This document shows positions 44,299-52,828 of a DNA stretch of 64,000 nucleotides, piece after piece; position 1 is the stretch's first letter, and every line of letters begins with the position of its first letter. The DNA comes from Streptomyces clavuligerus (GTDB taxonomy: Bacteria > Actinomycetota > Actinomycetes > Streptomycetales > Streptomycetaceae). The notes beneath the pieces were generated by a model, which was given only the letters and a program-made list of their open reading frames with translations, was not told the DNA's origin and did no database searches. Where the stretch lies: positions 4,650,001 through 4,714,000 of the forward strand of contig NZ_CP027858.1 of NCBI RefSeq assembly GCF_005519465.1, given 5' to 3'. Made by a program: the position numbers and the translations under genes.

Positions 44299-45087
44299 AT
44301 GGAAGTCGTGATCACGCTGGTCGTGCTGCTGCTCTTCGCCCTCCTGGCCCTGGGCGCCTACGCCACCTCCAAGGCCGTCAAGGCCGCCAAGCGGGGCGTG
44401 GAACGGACGGTCACCCAGGCGCAGCGGGCGCGGCGCACCGTCGAGGACACCGCCCTGCGGGCCAAGAGCTATGGTCAGGGCGGCCCGGCCGCCGAGCTGG
44501 CCCAGCTCCGGCTGAAGCTGCGGACGTCGATGCGCGCCACCCAGGACGCCCTGCACGCGGGGGCGGAGCAGGACGCCTCGCTCTCCGAGTCCATCGCCCT
44601 CTTCGAGCGGCTGAGCACGCACGGCCACGAGCTGGACGAGGAGCTGAAGCGGCTGGAGCGGGAGCCCGACCGGGCGGCTGTCTCCTCGCGGCTGCCCGAG
44701 CTGAAGGAGCGCACCGAGCGGATCGTGCACTCGGCGGAGTCCCTGCGCTGGGCGGCCCGTGACCGGGCACAGAAGTTCGCGGACGACGAGCTGGACCTGC
44801 TCAGCGCGGAGATCGACATGGAGGCGGGCGCGCTGCGGCACTGGTCCGCCGCGGAGACCGGTGCCGACCCCGCGGAGGGTCCGCCCGGCCGGTCGGCCGG
44901 TACGGCGGACGGCGGCCCGGCCGCGGCGGGAACGGGTGGCACGGCGGGCCAGGACCGGCCGGAGCCCGGTGCGGCGGACGGTACGGGGGAGCCGCGTGCC
45001 ATCACCGCGTCCGACCCGCAGCAGCGGATGACCTACTCCTGGGAGAAGGCCACCCGGAAGACCACCCGCCCGGAGACCACGAACTGA
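44299..45087 (+). CDS. Membrane-anchored coiled-coil protein, function unknown
   Basis: 262 residues. A TM helix at 3-20 (VVITLVVLLLFALLALGAYA), then a long basic-to-acidic helical region (about 25-175; TVTQAQRARRTVEDTALR, ELDEELKRLEREPDR, ELKERTERIVHSAESLRW) predicted to be a coiled coil, then a Gly/Ala/Pro/Thr-rich disordered tail ending EKATRKTTRPETTN. ATG 44299 has GAAGGGG at 44287-44293; the frame is open upstream through leuS. The topology resembles envelope or cytoskeletal scaffold proteins, but no family was recognised. A 7-bp hairpin at 45090-45106 follows. Confidence 0.75.
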   Translation: MEVVITLVVLLLFALLALGAYATSKAVKAAKRGVERTVTQAQRARRTVEDTALRAKSYGQGGPAAELAQLRLKLRTSMRATQDALHAGAEQDASLSESIALFERLSTHGHELDEELKRLEREPDRAAVSSRLPELKERTERIVHSAESLRWAARDRAQKFADDELDLLSAEIDMEAGALRHWSAAETGADPAEGPPGRSAGTADGGPAAAGTGGTAGQDRPEPGAADGTGEPRAITASDPQQRMTYSWEKATRKTTRPETTN

Positions 45088-45227
45088 CTCCCGCACGGTG
45101 TGCGGGCAGATGACGACGGTTGCTCCCGGGCAGGTCAGAGCCGCCCTCCGGGTGTTTCCCGGCCAGGGAAGACCACAGGTCGGGAGCGGGCTGCCGTCCG
45201 GAGCCCGGGACCGGTAACCTCCCGCTC

Positions 45228-46073
45228 ATGTCCCGCCATGTCGCGATCGTCACCGATTCCACGGCCTATCTGCCGCCGCCGGCGATGGAGCGCCACGGCA
45301 TCGAGGCGGTGCCCCTGACCGTCGTCCTCGGTGACCGGGCGCTGGAGGACGGCACGGAGACGGCCTCCCGTGCCCTGGCCCTGGCCCTGCAGAAGCGGCG
45401 GCCGGTCACGACCTCCCGGCCCAGCCCCGAGACCTTCGCCGCCGTCTACCGGGCCCGGGCGGAGGCGGGGGCGACGGGCATCGTCTCGCTGCATCTGTCG
45501 GCGGAGATCTCCGGGACCTACGATGCCGCCGTGCTGGCCGCCCGGGAGGCTCCCGTGCCGGTACGGGTGGTGGACACCGGGATGGTCGCCATGGCCCTCG
45601 GCTTCTGCGCCCTGGCGGCGGCGGAGACCGCGGACGCGGGCGGAACCCTGGACGAGGCGGTCGCGGCGGCCGAGAAACGCGCCGCGAACACCTCCGCCTA
45701 CTTCTATGTCGACACTCTGGAGCATCTGCGGCGCGGCGGCAGGATCGGTGCCGCGCGGGCCCTGCTCGGATCGGCGCTCGCGGTCAAGCCCCTGCTGCAA
45801 CTGGACGGCGGCCGGATCGAGTTGTTGGAGAAGGTCCGCACCGCGTCCCGGGCCATCGCCCGGCTGGAGGAGATCGCCGCCGAGCGGGCGGGTACGAGCG
45901 CGGTGGACATCGCCGTGCACCATCTCGCCTCGGCCGAGCGGGCCGACGCCCTCGCCGACCGGCTGCGACAGCGGGTCCCCGGGCTGATCGAGCTGCACGT
46001 CAGCGAGGTGGGCGCGGTGATCGGCGCGCACACGGGGCCCGGTCTGCTCGGGGCTGTGATCTCCCCGCGCTGA
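45228..46073 (+). CDS. DegV family fatty-acid-binding protein
   Basis: 281 residues. DegV/FakB proteins hold a fatty acid for phosphorylation by FakA-type kinases. Seen: VAIVTDSTAYLPP at the N-terminus, PVTTSRPSPETF, VSLHLSAEISGTYDAA, VVDTGMVAMALG, and the RRGGRIGAARALLGSALAVKPLL signature. ATG 45228 lies 7 nt after TAACCT (45215-45220), so it is probably leaderless. Bound lipid and partner are unknown here; no FakA homologue is in the window. Confidence 0.92.
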   Translation: MSRHVAIVTDSTAYLPPPAMERHGIEAVPLTVVLGDRALEDGTETASRALALALQKRRPVTTSRPSPETFAAVYRARAEAGATGIVSLHLSAEISGTYDAAVLAAREAPVPVRVVDTGMVAMALGFCALAAAETADAGGTLDEAVAAAEKRAANTSAYFYVDTLEHLRRGGRIGAARALLGSALAVKPLLQLDGGRIELLEKVRTASRAIARLEEIAAERAGTSAVDIAVHHLASAERADALADRLRQRVPGLIELHVSEVGAVIGAHTGPGLLGAVISPR

Positions 46074-46233
46074 GACGGCCGCTCGCCGGTCCGGGACTCC
46101 GATCGCCCGTGCCGGGCACCCTGATGCGCCCCGCGGCGTCCCTGTGTCGCGTCCCCGTCCTGCCCCTGGTGCGCCGAACGCGGGCGGGCGGGTGCTCCAC
46201 GGCCCGGAAACACCACCCGTACGAGTGGCCGGG

Positions 46234-46260
46234 TTATCCACAACGGGACGGTTGTCCACC
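46234..46260 (+). promoter_or_regulatory. Pair of DnaA-box-like sites upstream of comEA
   Basis: TTATCCACA (46234-46242) and TTGTCCACC (46252-46260), same orientation, start-to-start spacing 18 nt, 52 nt before the comEA start. The first is a perfect classical DnaA box; the second differs at one position from the streptomycete preference TTGTCCACA. Confidence 0.5.
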
Positions 46261-46311
46261 GGAATCGACGCGGCTCAGCGGGTTCGGACGGATGTGCCTA
46301 CCGTCCTGTCC

Positions 46312-47325
46312 ATGGCTCTACGAACACGTACCGCAACGAGTGGGCCGGGCCGCGCCCCGGTGTCCGACAGCCGTTCCCGCGTCCGGCGGGGCGCGGGTCC
46401 GGGTCCCGGGAGAAGCCGTGCCCCGGCCCGTCCGGCGCTACGCGTACGGGGAGGGCACCGGCCCGCCGTGGCGGTCGCGAGGCCGGTACGGCGGCCCCGG
46501 GAGACCGACGCCGCCGTGCGGGACGCGGCGGCGGTCTCCCGGGCCCGGGCCGGACGCCTGACCGCCTGGACCGGCCCCTTACCGGGCGGGGGAGGGGCCC
46601 GGGAGCCGGACGGCCGGGAAGCGGCCCCGGGCGGGGTGCGGCGGCGGCCGGGGCCCGCGCCGGGGGAGCGGCTGCCGTTGTGGTTCCGGCTCCGCTGCGG
46701 GCTCGCGCCCCGGACCCTCGCCGCGCTCTCCGTCGTCCTGGTGGCCGCTGTCGTTCTCGCCGCCCACCACTTCCTGACCGGCCGCCCCGAGGAGGTGCGC
46801 GCCCCGGAGACCGTCCGGCAGGGTGCGTCCGTCCCGGCCCCGCGGCCCCTGCCTCCTCCGCTGCCCCCGGCGGAACGGGCGGGAGCCCGGGTCGTCATCG
46901 ATGTCAGCGGCAAGGTCAGAAGGCCGGGGGTGCTGCGGCTGCCCACCGGGTCCCGGGTCGCCGACGCGCTCGCCGCGGCCGGAGGCGTCGTCCGCGGGAC
47001 GGATGTGACGGGGCTCAACCGGGCGCGCGTCCTCACCGACGGTGAGCATGTCGTGGTGGGCGCCCCGCCTCCGCCACCCCAGCCACCGGGTCACGGCCCG
47101 GTGGTGGGCGGCGTGGGCGGCGCGCAGCCGACGGCCCCGCTGAGCCTCGCCACGGCCACCGTGGAGCAACTCGACGCGCTGCCGGGTGTCGGCCCGGTGC
47201 TCGCCCGCCACATCGTCGACCACCGCACCCGGCACGGAGGCTTCCGCTCGGTCGACCAGCTCCGTGAGGTGCGGGGGATCGGTGACCGCCGCTTCGCGGA
47301 CCTCCGCCCGCTGGTCCGCCCATGA
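46312..47325 (+). CDS. comEA: ComEA-family DNA-binding protein
   Basis: 337 residues. An Arg-rich low-complexity cytoplasmic region (1-125), TM helix at about 137-156 (LAALSVVLVAAVVLAAHHFL), SLBB-like domain (about 190-245; VVIDVSGKVRRPGVLRLPTG), and a C-terminal helix-hairpin-helix pair (about 278-337; LDALPGVGPVLARHIVDHR, LREVRGIGDRRFADLRPLV). ComEA binds incoming DNA outside the membrane in competent bacteria; its role in Streptomyces is uncertain. ATG 46312 lies 7 nt after TACCGT (46299-46304). It overlaps comEC by 4 nt. Confidence 0.9.
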   Translation: MALRTRTATSGPGRAPVSDSRSRVRRGAGPGPGRSRAPARPALRVRGGHRPAVAVARPVRRPRETDAAVRDAAAVSRARAGRLTAWTGPLPGGGGAREPDGREAAPGGVRRRPGPAPGERLPLWFRLRCGLAPRTLAALSVVLVAAVVLAAHHFLTGRPEEVRAPETVRQGASVPAPRPLPPPLPPAERAGARVVIDVSGKVRRPGVLRLPTGSRVADALAAAGGVVRGTDVTGLNRARVLTDGEHVVVGAPPPPPQPPGHGPVVGGVGGAQPTAPLSLATATVEQLDALPGVGPVLARHIVDHRTRHGGFRSVDQLREVRGIGDRRFADLRPLVRP

Positions 47326-50300
47326 CGTCCGTGACCACCGGGGGGAGCCGTGCGGAGCACCGGGTGCCGGAGTCGGCCCCGGACGGGGCGGACCGGCGCC
47401 GGGAGGGGCTGGCCGATCTGCGGCTGGTGCCACCGGCGCTGGCCGCCTGGGCCGGGTCGGCGCTGGCCCTGGACGCCCCGGGCCGGTGGACGGCCGCCGT
47501 GGTCCTGCTCTGCACCGGGGTGGCCCCGGCCGTCGTGGCGTTCGTCGCCGTCCGGGCCGCCCGGTCCCGGTCCCGGCGGTGGGGGAGGACGCGGCACGGC
47601 GGTGTCGCGGTGGCCGGGGCGCTGCTGTGCTTCGCGGCGGGCGCGGCCACCGGTGGGCTGCACGGTGCCGATCTGCGGCGGGGACCGGTGCCCGGGCTCG
47701 CCGAGCGCTACGCCACCGCCACGGTGGAGCTGACCCTCACCTCCGACGCCCGGCGGACGGTACCCCGGGTGCGCGGGGACCGCATGGCCCCGACGGCCCT
47801 GCTGTTCGATGCCGAAGCGACCCGGGTGACCACCGGGGACGGCACGGCCACCCGGACCCGGACGCCGGTACGGGTCGTGGTGCGGCCCGGCACCCGTGCC
47901 GCGCCGGACCGGTGGGAGGGGCTGCTGCCCTCGACGCGGCTCCGGCTGACGGGCCGCCTCGCCCCGCCCCTGCACGGCGCCGACCGGTACGCCGCCGACC
48001 TGCGGGTCCAGGGCGGCGCCCCGGAGGTCGTCGGAGGCCCGACCGCGGTGCAGCGCGGGGCGGGAGAGCTGCGGGCGGGACTGCGCGAGGCGTCGGACGG
48101 GCTCGCCCCGGACGCCCGCGCCCTGCTCCCCGGGCTGGTCGTCGGGGACACCTCACGGATCACCCCGGAGCTGCGGGAGGTCTTCCAGGCCACGGACCTC
48201 ACCCATCTCCTGGCCGTCTCCGGGAGCAATCTCACGGTGGTCCTGATGCTGCTGATCGGGCCGCCGGGCAGGGCCGTGCGGGCCGAGCGGGGCGGTCTCG
48301 CGCCCCGGCTGGGTCTCTCCCTGCGCGGGACGGCCCTGACCGGCGGAGCCCTGACGCTGGCGTTCGTCGTCGTGTGCCGACCGGAGCCGAGTGTGCTGCG
48401 GGCCGCGGCCTGCGGGGCGATCGCCCTGCTCGCGATCGGCACCGGCCGCCGCAGATCGCTCCTTCCCGCGCTGGCAGCCGCTGTGCTGCTGCTGGTGCTC
48501 CTCCTGCCCGGCCTCGCCCGGAGCCCCGGATTCCTGCTCTCCGTTCTCGCCACCGGCGCGCTGCTCACCGTCGCTCCCCGCTGGAGCGGGGCGCTGCGGC
48601 GGCGGGGGGTGCCGCCGAGACTCGCGGAGGCCCTGGCGGCGGCCGGGGCGGCGCAGGTGGTGTGCGCGCCGGTGGTGGTCGCCCTCGCGGGCCGGGTCAG
48701 CCTGGTGGCGATCCCGTGCAATCTGGCCGCCGAGGTGGCGGTGGCTCCTGCCACCGTCCTCGGGTTCGCGGCGCTCGTGGCGGCTCCGCTGGCGATGCCG
48801 GTGGCGGAGTTGCTGGCCGGCGCGGCGGGGTGGCCCACCGGGTGGGTCGCCTCGGTGGCCCGGTTCGGGGCCTCGCTGCCGGGAGCCTGGTTCGACTGGC
48901 CCGACGGCCTCGACGGCGGGCTGCTCCTGGCCGGTGCGCTCGTGCCGCTGCTGTTCCTCCTGCGGGCCCTGGGCCGCCGTCCCTGGGCGGCCGCCGTCTG
49001 CGCGCTGCTGCTCCTGCTCGTGGTGGTCCGCCCGGCGCCGCTGACCCGGGTGCTCACGGGATGGCCGCCGCCGGGCTGGGCCGTCGCGGTGTGCGATGTC
49101 GGGCAGGGAGACGCCACGGTGCTGGCGGCGGGGGACGGGACGGGGCGCGGGGTGCTCGTGGACGCGGGCCCCGAGCCCGGGCCGGTCGACCGCTGTCTGC
49201 GGGAGCTGGGCGTCACCCGGGTGCCCCTCGTCGTGCTGACCCACTTTCACGCGGACCATGTCCGCGGGCTCCCCGGGGTGTTCCGGGGCCGCGAGGTGGG
49301 TGCCGTGCAGACGACGACGCTGGACGAGCCGCCCGAGCAGAGTGCCTTCGTCCGCCGGACGGCGGGAGCGGCGGGAGTGCCCCTGCTCAGGGCGGTGCCC
49401 GGCGAGCGCCGCAGATTGGGGCGGCTCGACTGGCAGGTCCTCTGGCCCCCGGCCGGACCCCCGTGGGCGGCCACGACGGCGGACGGGTACGCCGAGGAGC
49501 CCGGGTCCGGGGCCAACGACGCCAGTGTGACCCTCCTGGTGCGTGTCGCGGGCGGCCCCACACTGCTGCTGCCCGGAGATCTCGAACCACCGGCCCAGCG
49601 CGGTCTGCTGCTGGCGCATCCGGCGCTGCCCCCGGTGGACGTGCTGAAGGTGGCGCACCACGGCTCCGCCCATCAGCACCCCGGTCTGCTGCGGGCGGTG
49701 CGGCCGAGGCTCGCCCTGATCTCCGCGGGCCGGGACAACCTCTACGGGCATCCGGCGCCGAGCACCGTCGGCGCACTCCGCGACGCGGGCGCCCTGGTGC
49801 TCCGTACCGACCGGCACGGGGCGATCGCGGTCACGGGCACGGGCCCCCGGCTGCGGGCGCATGTCCGCCGAGGGGCCGCCGTGGACCGGAGCACGCGCCC
49901 GGCCGCCCCGGTGCCGGGACACGGCGGTCCGCCGCGTGCGGCCCTGGGGCGATCCGGGCGGCGCAGATCAGACCAGCCACCGTCCATCCCGCATCAGCTC
50001 CCGTCCGGCCTGTTCGTTCACCCCCCGCCATGCCTTCACGGCCTGCGGGGCGCAGCGGAGGAACACCCACGACGGGGTGGTGCGCGGGTCCCAGCCGTCG
50101 AAGCGCGCGGCGAAGGCGTCGCCGGAGTCCGCTTCCAGGGCCCCGCCCTCCACGACCCGGGCGGGGCCCTCGATCAGCACGACGTCACGAGTGTGGCCGA
50201 GAGTGACGACCATGGTCCCGGCGGGGGTCACGTTGCGGGCGGTCGGGTTGGTGCGCCGGGTGGCCATCAGCAGGGTGTCGCGGTCCCAGAGGAACCACAG

Positions 50301-51992
50301 GGGCACCAGGGTCGGCCTTCCGGCGGCGGACGCGGTGGCGACCCAGGCGTCGGTGTCGTCCGTGAGCCGCGCCAGGGTGTCCCGCTTGCGCTGCCCGGCC
50401 GCGCGGGCGGGCGGCGGGCCGGGCCGTTCGCCCCGGTCCGGCCCGGTGCTCCGGCCCCGGGCGGGGTCCCGCTCCGGCTGCTGGAGGTTCGTCGGCGTCG
50501 GTGCCGGTGTCGGCTGGGTCTCGTTCACGCCGCGTACCGTAGACGGCCCGCGGCCCTGCCCGCATCGGGCGGAGGATCTAGGACCGTCGGCGGCTGTTAC
50601 CGGTCGGCAGACGCATGGCCCGTGATCGTCGTGGCGGTCAGACTGCTGCCATGGACGCCAGGGAAGCACCAGCCGACACCGTCGTATCCGTCATGGACGC
50701 CTATCTGCGCCGGATCGGAGCACGGCGACCGGAGCGGGCGGATCCCGCGGCGCTGCGCTCGCTCATGCTGTGCCATGTGCGGACGGTGCCGTTCGAGAAT
50801 CTCTCCATCCATCTCCACGAGGACATCGTCCTGGAGGAGGACGCCCTGCTCGCGAAGATCGTCGACCGGGGGCGCGGCGGCTTCTGCTACGAACTCAACG
50901 GCGCCTTCGCGGCGTTGCTGCGGCATCTCGGGTTCACGGTGGCCCTGCTCCAGGCGCGTGCCTATGGCGGCGACGGCCGCCCCGGCATCCCCTATGACCA
51001 TCTCGCGCTGCGCGTGGAGACCGAGGACGGCCGCCCCTGGCTGGTGGATGTGGGCTTCGGGGACAACTCCCACCAGCCGCTGGCCTGGGACGAGCGCGGG
51101 GACCAGAGGGACCCCGCGGGTGTCTTCCGGGTCGAGGCGGCAGGGGGCGGTGTGCTGGAGGTGTCCCGGGACGGCCGGCGCCAGTACCGGCTGGAGCCGG
51201 GGGCGCGGGAGCTGGCGGACTTCCGGGTGGGGGCCTGGTGGCACCGGACGTCCCCCGGGTCCCCCTTCACCCGGTCCCTGGTCTGTTCCCTGGTCACCAC
51301 CGGGGGACGGGTCACCCTCAGCGGCCGGAAGCTGGTCGTCACCGCCGACGGGGAGCGGCACGAGGAGTTGCTGGCGGACGGGGCGGCCGTGCTGGCCGCC
51401 TACCGGGACCACTTCGGGCTGCGTCTGGACCGGCTGCCGCGCGATCCGCGCGGCGGGCGGGGCTGAGTACGCGGGTTCCGGCCGCCGGGGCGGGGGAGGG
51501 CCGTTACGAAGCCTCCAGCCAGCCGTCGAACTCCGCGGCGAAGTCGTCCAGGGCGTCGGGGTCCAGCCGTCCCCCGGGGTCCTCCACGACGACCAGCCAC
51601 TGGGCGTCCTCGGCGTCGTCCTCACCGGCCAGCGAGTCCCGGACGAGCTGGGGCTCGTCGGTCACGCCGAAGCGGTCCGCCAGCTCCCGCGCCACCTCCT
51701 CGGCGGTGTCCCGGTCGGGCAGTACCAGTACATGACGTCCTTCGCTCATCCGTTCATTCTCCGGCACGGGCGGGAGTGTCAGTGGCCCGTGGGATGCTGG
51801 AGGCGATGGCCACCAGGAAGAACTCGACCGACGATCCGCTCGCCCCCGTCACTCTCGTCGTGGGCCAGGAGGATCTGCTACTCGACCGCGCGGTGCGGCA
51901 GGTGGTGGCGGCGGCGCGCGCCGCCGACGCCGACACGGACGTCCGGGACCTCACGGCCGACCAGCTCCAGCCCGGCACCCTCGCCGAGCTGA
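47322..51992 (+). CDS. comEC: ComEC/Rec2-type DNA transport protein with run-on reading frame
   Basis: The conserved protein is about 845 residues (47322 to about 49860): membrane-rich N-terminal half with the Competence domain (LTHLLAVSGSNLTVVLMLL), then a metallo-beta-lactamase-like domain with THFHADH near residue 645, closing with LYGHPAPSTVGALRDAGA and AIAVTGTG. ATG 47322 overlaps the comEA stop. The anomaly is that no in-frame stop occurs until 51992, so the frame continues about 700 codons antisense to a PNPOx gene, out of frame through the N-acetyltransferase gene and into holA. That extension is Arg/Gly/Pro-rich noise. Either the normal stop was lost or an indel is present; the functional gene should be taken as ending near 49.9 kb. 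Confidence 0.75.
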   Translation: MTSVTTGGSRAEHRVPESAPDGADRRREGLADLRLVPPALAAWAGSALALDAPGRWTAAVVLLCTGVAPAVVAFVAVRAARSRSRRWGRTRHGGVAVAGALLCFAAGAATGGLHGADLRRGPVPGLAERYATATVELTLTSDARRTVPRVRGDRMAPTALLFDAEATRVTTGDGTATRTRTPVRVVVRPGTRAAPDRWEGLLPSTRLRLTGRLAPPLHGADRYAADLRVQGGAPEVVGGPTAVQRGAGELRAGLREASDGLAPDARALLPGLVVGDTSRITPELREVFQATDLTHLLAVSGSNLTVVLMLLIGPPGRAVRAERGGLAPRLGLSLRGTALTGGALTLAFVVVCRPEPSVLRAAACGAIALLAIGTGRRRSLLPALAAAVLLLVLLLPGLARSPGFLLSVLATGALLTVAPRWSGALRRRGVPPRLAEALAAAGAAQVVCAPVVVALAGRVSLVAIPCNLAAEVAVAPATVLGFAALVAAPLAMPVAELLAGAAGWPTGWVASVARFGASLPGAWFDWPDGLDGGLLLAGALVPLLFLLRALGRRPWAAAVCALLLLLVVVRPAPLTRVLTGWPPPGWAVAVCDVGQGDATVLAAGDGTGRGVLVDAGPEPGPVDRCLRELGVTRVPLVVLTHFHADHVRGLPGVFRGREVGAVQTTTLDEPPEQSAFVRRTAGAAGVPLLRAVPGERRRLGRLDWQVLWPPAGPPWAATTADGYAEEPGSGANDASVTLLVRVAGGPTLLLPGDLEPPAQRGLLLAHPALPPVDVLKVAHHGSAHQHPGLLRAVRPRLALISAGRDNLYGHPAPSTVGALRDAGALVLRTDRHGAIAVTGTGPRLRAHVRRGAAVDRSTRPAAPVPGHGGPPRAALGRSGRRRSDQPPSIPHQLPSGLFVHPPPCLHGLRGAAEEHPRRGGARVPAVEARGEGVAGVRFQGPALHDPGGALDQHDVTSVAESDDHGPGGGHVAGGRVGAPGGHQQGVAVPEEPQGHQGRPSGGGRGGDPGVGVVREPRQGVPLALPGRAGGRRAGPFAPVRPGAPAPGGVPLRLLEVRRRRCRCRLGLVHAAYRRRPAALPASGGGSRTVGGCYRSADAWPVIVVAVRLLPWTPGKHQPTPSYPSWTPICAGSEHGDRSGRIPRRCARSCCAMCGRCRSRISPSISTRTSSWRRTPCSRRSSTGGAAASATNSTAPSRRCCGISGSRWPCSRRVPMAATAAPASPMTISRCAWRPRTAAPGWWMWASGTTPTSRWPGTSAGTRGTPRVSSGSRRQGAVCWRCPGTAGASTGWSRGRGSWRTSGWGPGGTGRPPGPPSPGPWSVPWSPPGDGSPSAAGSWSSPPTGSGTRSCWRTGRPCWPPTGTTSGCVWTGCRAIRAAGGAEYAGSGRRGGGGPLRSLQPAVELRGEVVQGVGVQPSPGVLHDDQPLGVLGVVLTGQRVPDELGLVGHAEAVRQLPRHLLGGVPVGQYQYMTSFAHPFILRHGRECQWPVGCWRRWPPGRTRPTIRSPPSLSSWARRICYSTARCGRWWRRRAPPTPTRTSGTSRPTSSSPAPSPS
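49968..50528 (-). CDS. Pyridoxamine 5'-phosphate oxidase-like (split-barrel flavin) protein
   Basis: 186 residues. A Pro/Gln/Arg-rich N-terminal 55 residues precedes the split-barrel domain: AWVATASAAGRPTLVPLWFLWDRDTLLMATR, ARNVTPAGTMVVTLGHTRDVVLIEGPARVV, and an AFAARFDGWDPR segment. Members bind FMN, F420 or haem; the cofactor cannot be told here. The GTG start at 50528 lies 7 nt after TACGGT on the minus strand. It is divergent from the N-acetyltransferase gene, and its 3' end is overrun by the comEC frame. Confidence 0.85.
   Translation of the reverse strand: MNETQPTPAPTPTNLQQPERDPARGRSTGPDRGERPGPPPARAAGQRKRDTLARLTDDTDAWVATASAAGRPTLVPLWFLWDRDTLLMATRRTNPTARNVTPAGTMVVTLGHTRDVVLIEGPARVVEGGALEADSGDAFAARFDGWDPRTTPSWVFLRCAPQAVKAWRGVNEQAGRELMRDGRWLV
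50651..51466 (+). CDS. nat: Arylamine N-acetyltransferase
   Basis: 271 residues from ATG 50651 (6 nt after CAGACT); ATG 50615 would add 12. It transfers acetyl groups from acetyl-CoA to arylamines or hydrazines. Catalytic triad: Cys in GRGGFCYELNGAF, His in IPYDHLALRV, Asp in LVDVGFGDN. Conserved VPFENLSIHL motif near residue 40. No biosynthetic cluster is nearby, so a general detoxification or metabolite-tailoring role is likely (inference). The comEC frame runs through it in another register. Confidence 0.93.
   Translation: MDAREAPADTVVSVMDAYLRRIGARRPERADPAALRSLMLCHVRTVPFENLSIHLHEDIVLEEDALLAKIVDRGRGGFCYELNGAFAALLRHLGFTVALLQARAYGGDGRPGIPYDHLALRVETEDGRPWLVDVGFGDNSHQPLAWDERGDQRDPAGVFRVEAAGGGVLEVSRDGRRQYRLEPGARELADFRVGAWWHRTSPGSPFTRSLVCSLVTTGGRVTLSGRKLVVTADGERHEELLADGAAVLAAYRDHFGLRLDRLPRDPRGGRG
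51504..51749 (-). CDS. Small conserved-looking acidic protein, function unknown
   Basis: 81 residues, starting MSEGRHVLVLPDRDTAEEVA and ending DDFAAEFDGWLEAS. Composition is strongly acidic (about 25% Asp plus Glu) with alternating beta and alpha segments resembling a small ferredoxin-like fold (ELADRFGVT; WLVVVEDPGG). The ATG at 51749 lies 6 nt after GAGAAT on its strand. It is divergent from holA. No family recognised. Confidence 0.75.
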   Translation of the reverse strand: MSEGRHVLVLPDRDTAEEVARELADRFGVTDEPQLVRDSLAGEDDAEDAQWLVVVEDPGGRLDPDALDDFAAEFDGWLEAS

Positions 51993-52792
51993 CGAGCCCG
52001 TCGCTCTTCGCCGAGCGCAAGGTCGTCGTCGTCCGCAACGCCCAGGATCTGTCCGCCGACACGATCAAGGACATCAAGGGCTATCTCACCGCACCGGCGG
52101 AGGAGATCACCCTGGTCTTCGTCCACCCGGGCGGTGCGAAGGGCAAGGGGCTGCTGGACGCCGCCCGCAAGGCGGGGGCGCGGGAGGTCGCCTGTCCGAA
52201 GACGACGAAGCCCGCGGAGCGGCTGACGTTCGTGCGGGCGGAGTTCCGGACGCTGGGCCGGTCCGCGACACCGGAGGCGTGTCAGGCGCTCGTGGACGCG
52301 ATCGGCAGCGATCTGCGGGAGTTGGCGAGCGCGGCCTCGCAGCTCACGGCCGATGTCGAGGGCACGATCGACGAGGCCGTCGTCGGGCGGTACTACACGG
52401 GCCGTGCCGAGGCGTCCAGTTTCACGGTCGCCGACCGCGCGGTGGAGGGCCGGGCGGCGGAGGCGCTGGAGGCGTTGCGGTGGTCGCTGGCCACCGGGGT
52501 GGCGCCGGTGCTGATCACCAGCGCGCTGGCGCAGGGAGTGCGGGCGATCGGGAAGCTGTCCGCCGCGCGGGGAGGACGGCCCGCCGATCTCGCCCGGGAA
52601 CTGGGGATGCCCCCGTGGAAGATCGACCGGGTCCGGCAGCAGATGCGCGGCTGGACCCCGGACGGGGTCGCGGTCGCGCTCCGCGCGGTCGCCGAGGCCG
52701 ACGCCGGGGTGAAGGGCGGGGGGGACGACCCCGAGTACGCCCTGGAGAAGGCGGTCGTGACCATCGCCCGCGCCGCCCGCTCCCGCCGCTGA
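51806..52792 (+). CDS. holA: DNA polymerase III subunit delta
   Basis: 328 residues. The clamp-loader subunit that opens the beta sliding clamp. Seen: APVTLVVGQEDLLLDRAV near residue 10, SLFAERKVVVVRNAQDLS, FVHPGGAKGKGLLDAARKAGA, and the C-terminal AQGVRAIGKLSAAR then MPPWKIDRVRQQMRGW collar region. ATG 51806 follows GGAGG closely and lies 7 nt after GATGCT, so either mode of initiation is possible; ATG 51794 and the longer frame from 51776 are less likely. Neighbour of comEC, as in most actinomycetes. Confidence 0.93.
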   Translation: MATRKNSTDDPLAPVTLVVGQEDLLLDRAVRQVVAAARAADADTDVRDLTADQLQPGTLAELTSPSLFAERKVVVVRNAQDLSADTIKDIKGYLTAPAEEITLVFVHPGGAKGKGLLDAARKAGAREVACPKTTKPAERLTFVRAEFRTLGRSATPEACQALVDAIGSDLRELASAASQLTADVEGTIDEAVVGRYYTGRAEASSFTVADRAVEGRAAEALEALRWSLATGVAPVLITSALAQGVRAIGKLSAARGGRPADLARELGMPPWKIDRVRQQMRGWTPDGVAVALRAVAEADAGVKGGGDDPEYALEKAVVTIARAARSRR

Positions 52793-52806
52793 CCCGCCAC
52801 CGCCCC

Positions 52807-52828
52807 GGCGGGCGGCGCGCCGCCCGCC
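52807..52828 (+). terminator. holA terminator palindrome
   Basis: A perfect 22-nt GC palindrome (GGCGGGCGGCG with CGCCGCCCGCC), 14 nt after the stop. Confidence 0.65.

Noticed and set aside
47186..50206. Second large frame overlapping comEC
   Set aside because: Arg/Gly/Pro-rich, no domain, and shifted relative to the clear ComEC membrane and MBL motifs.
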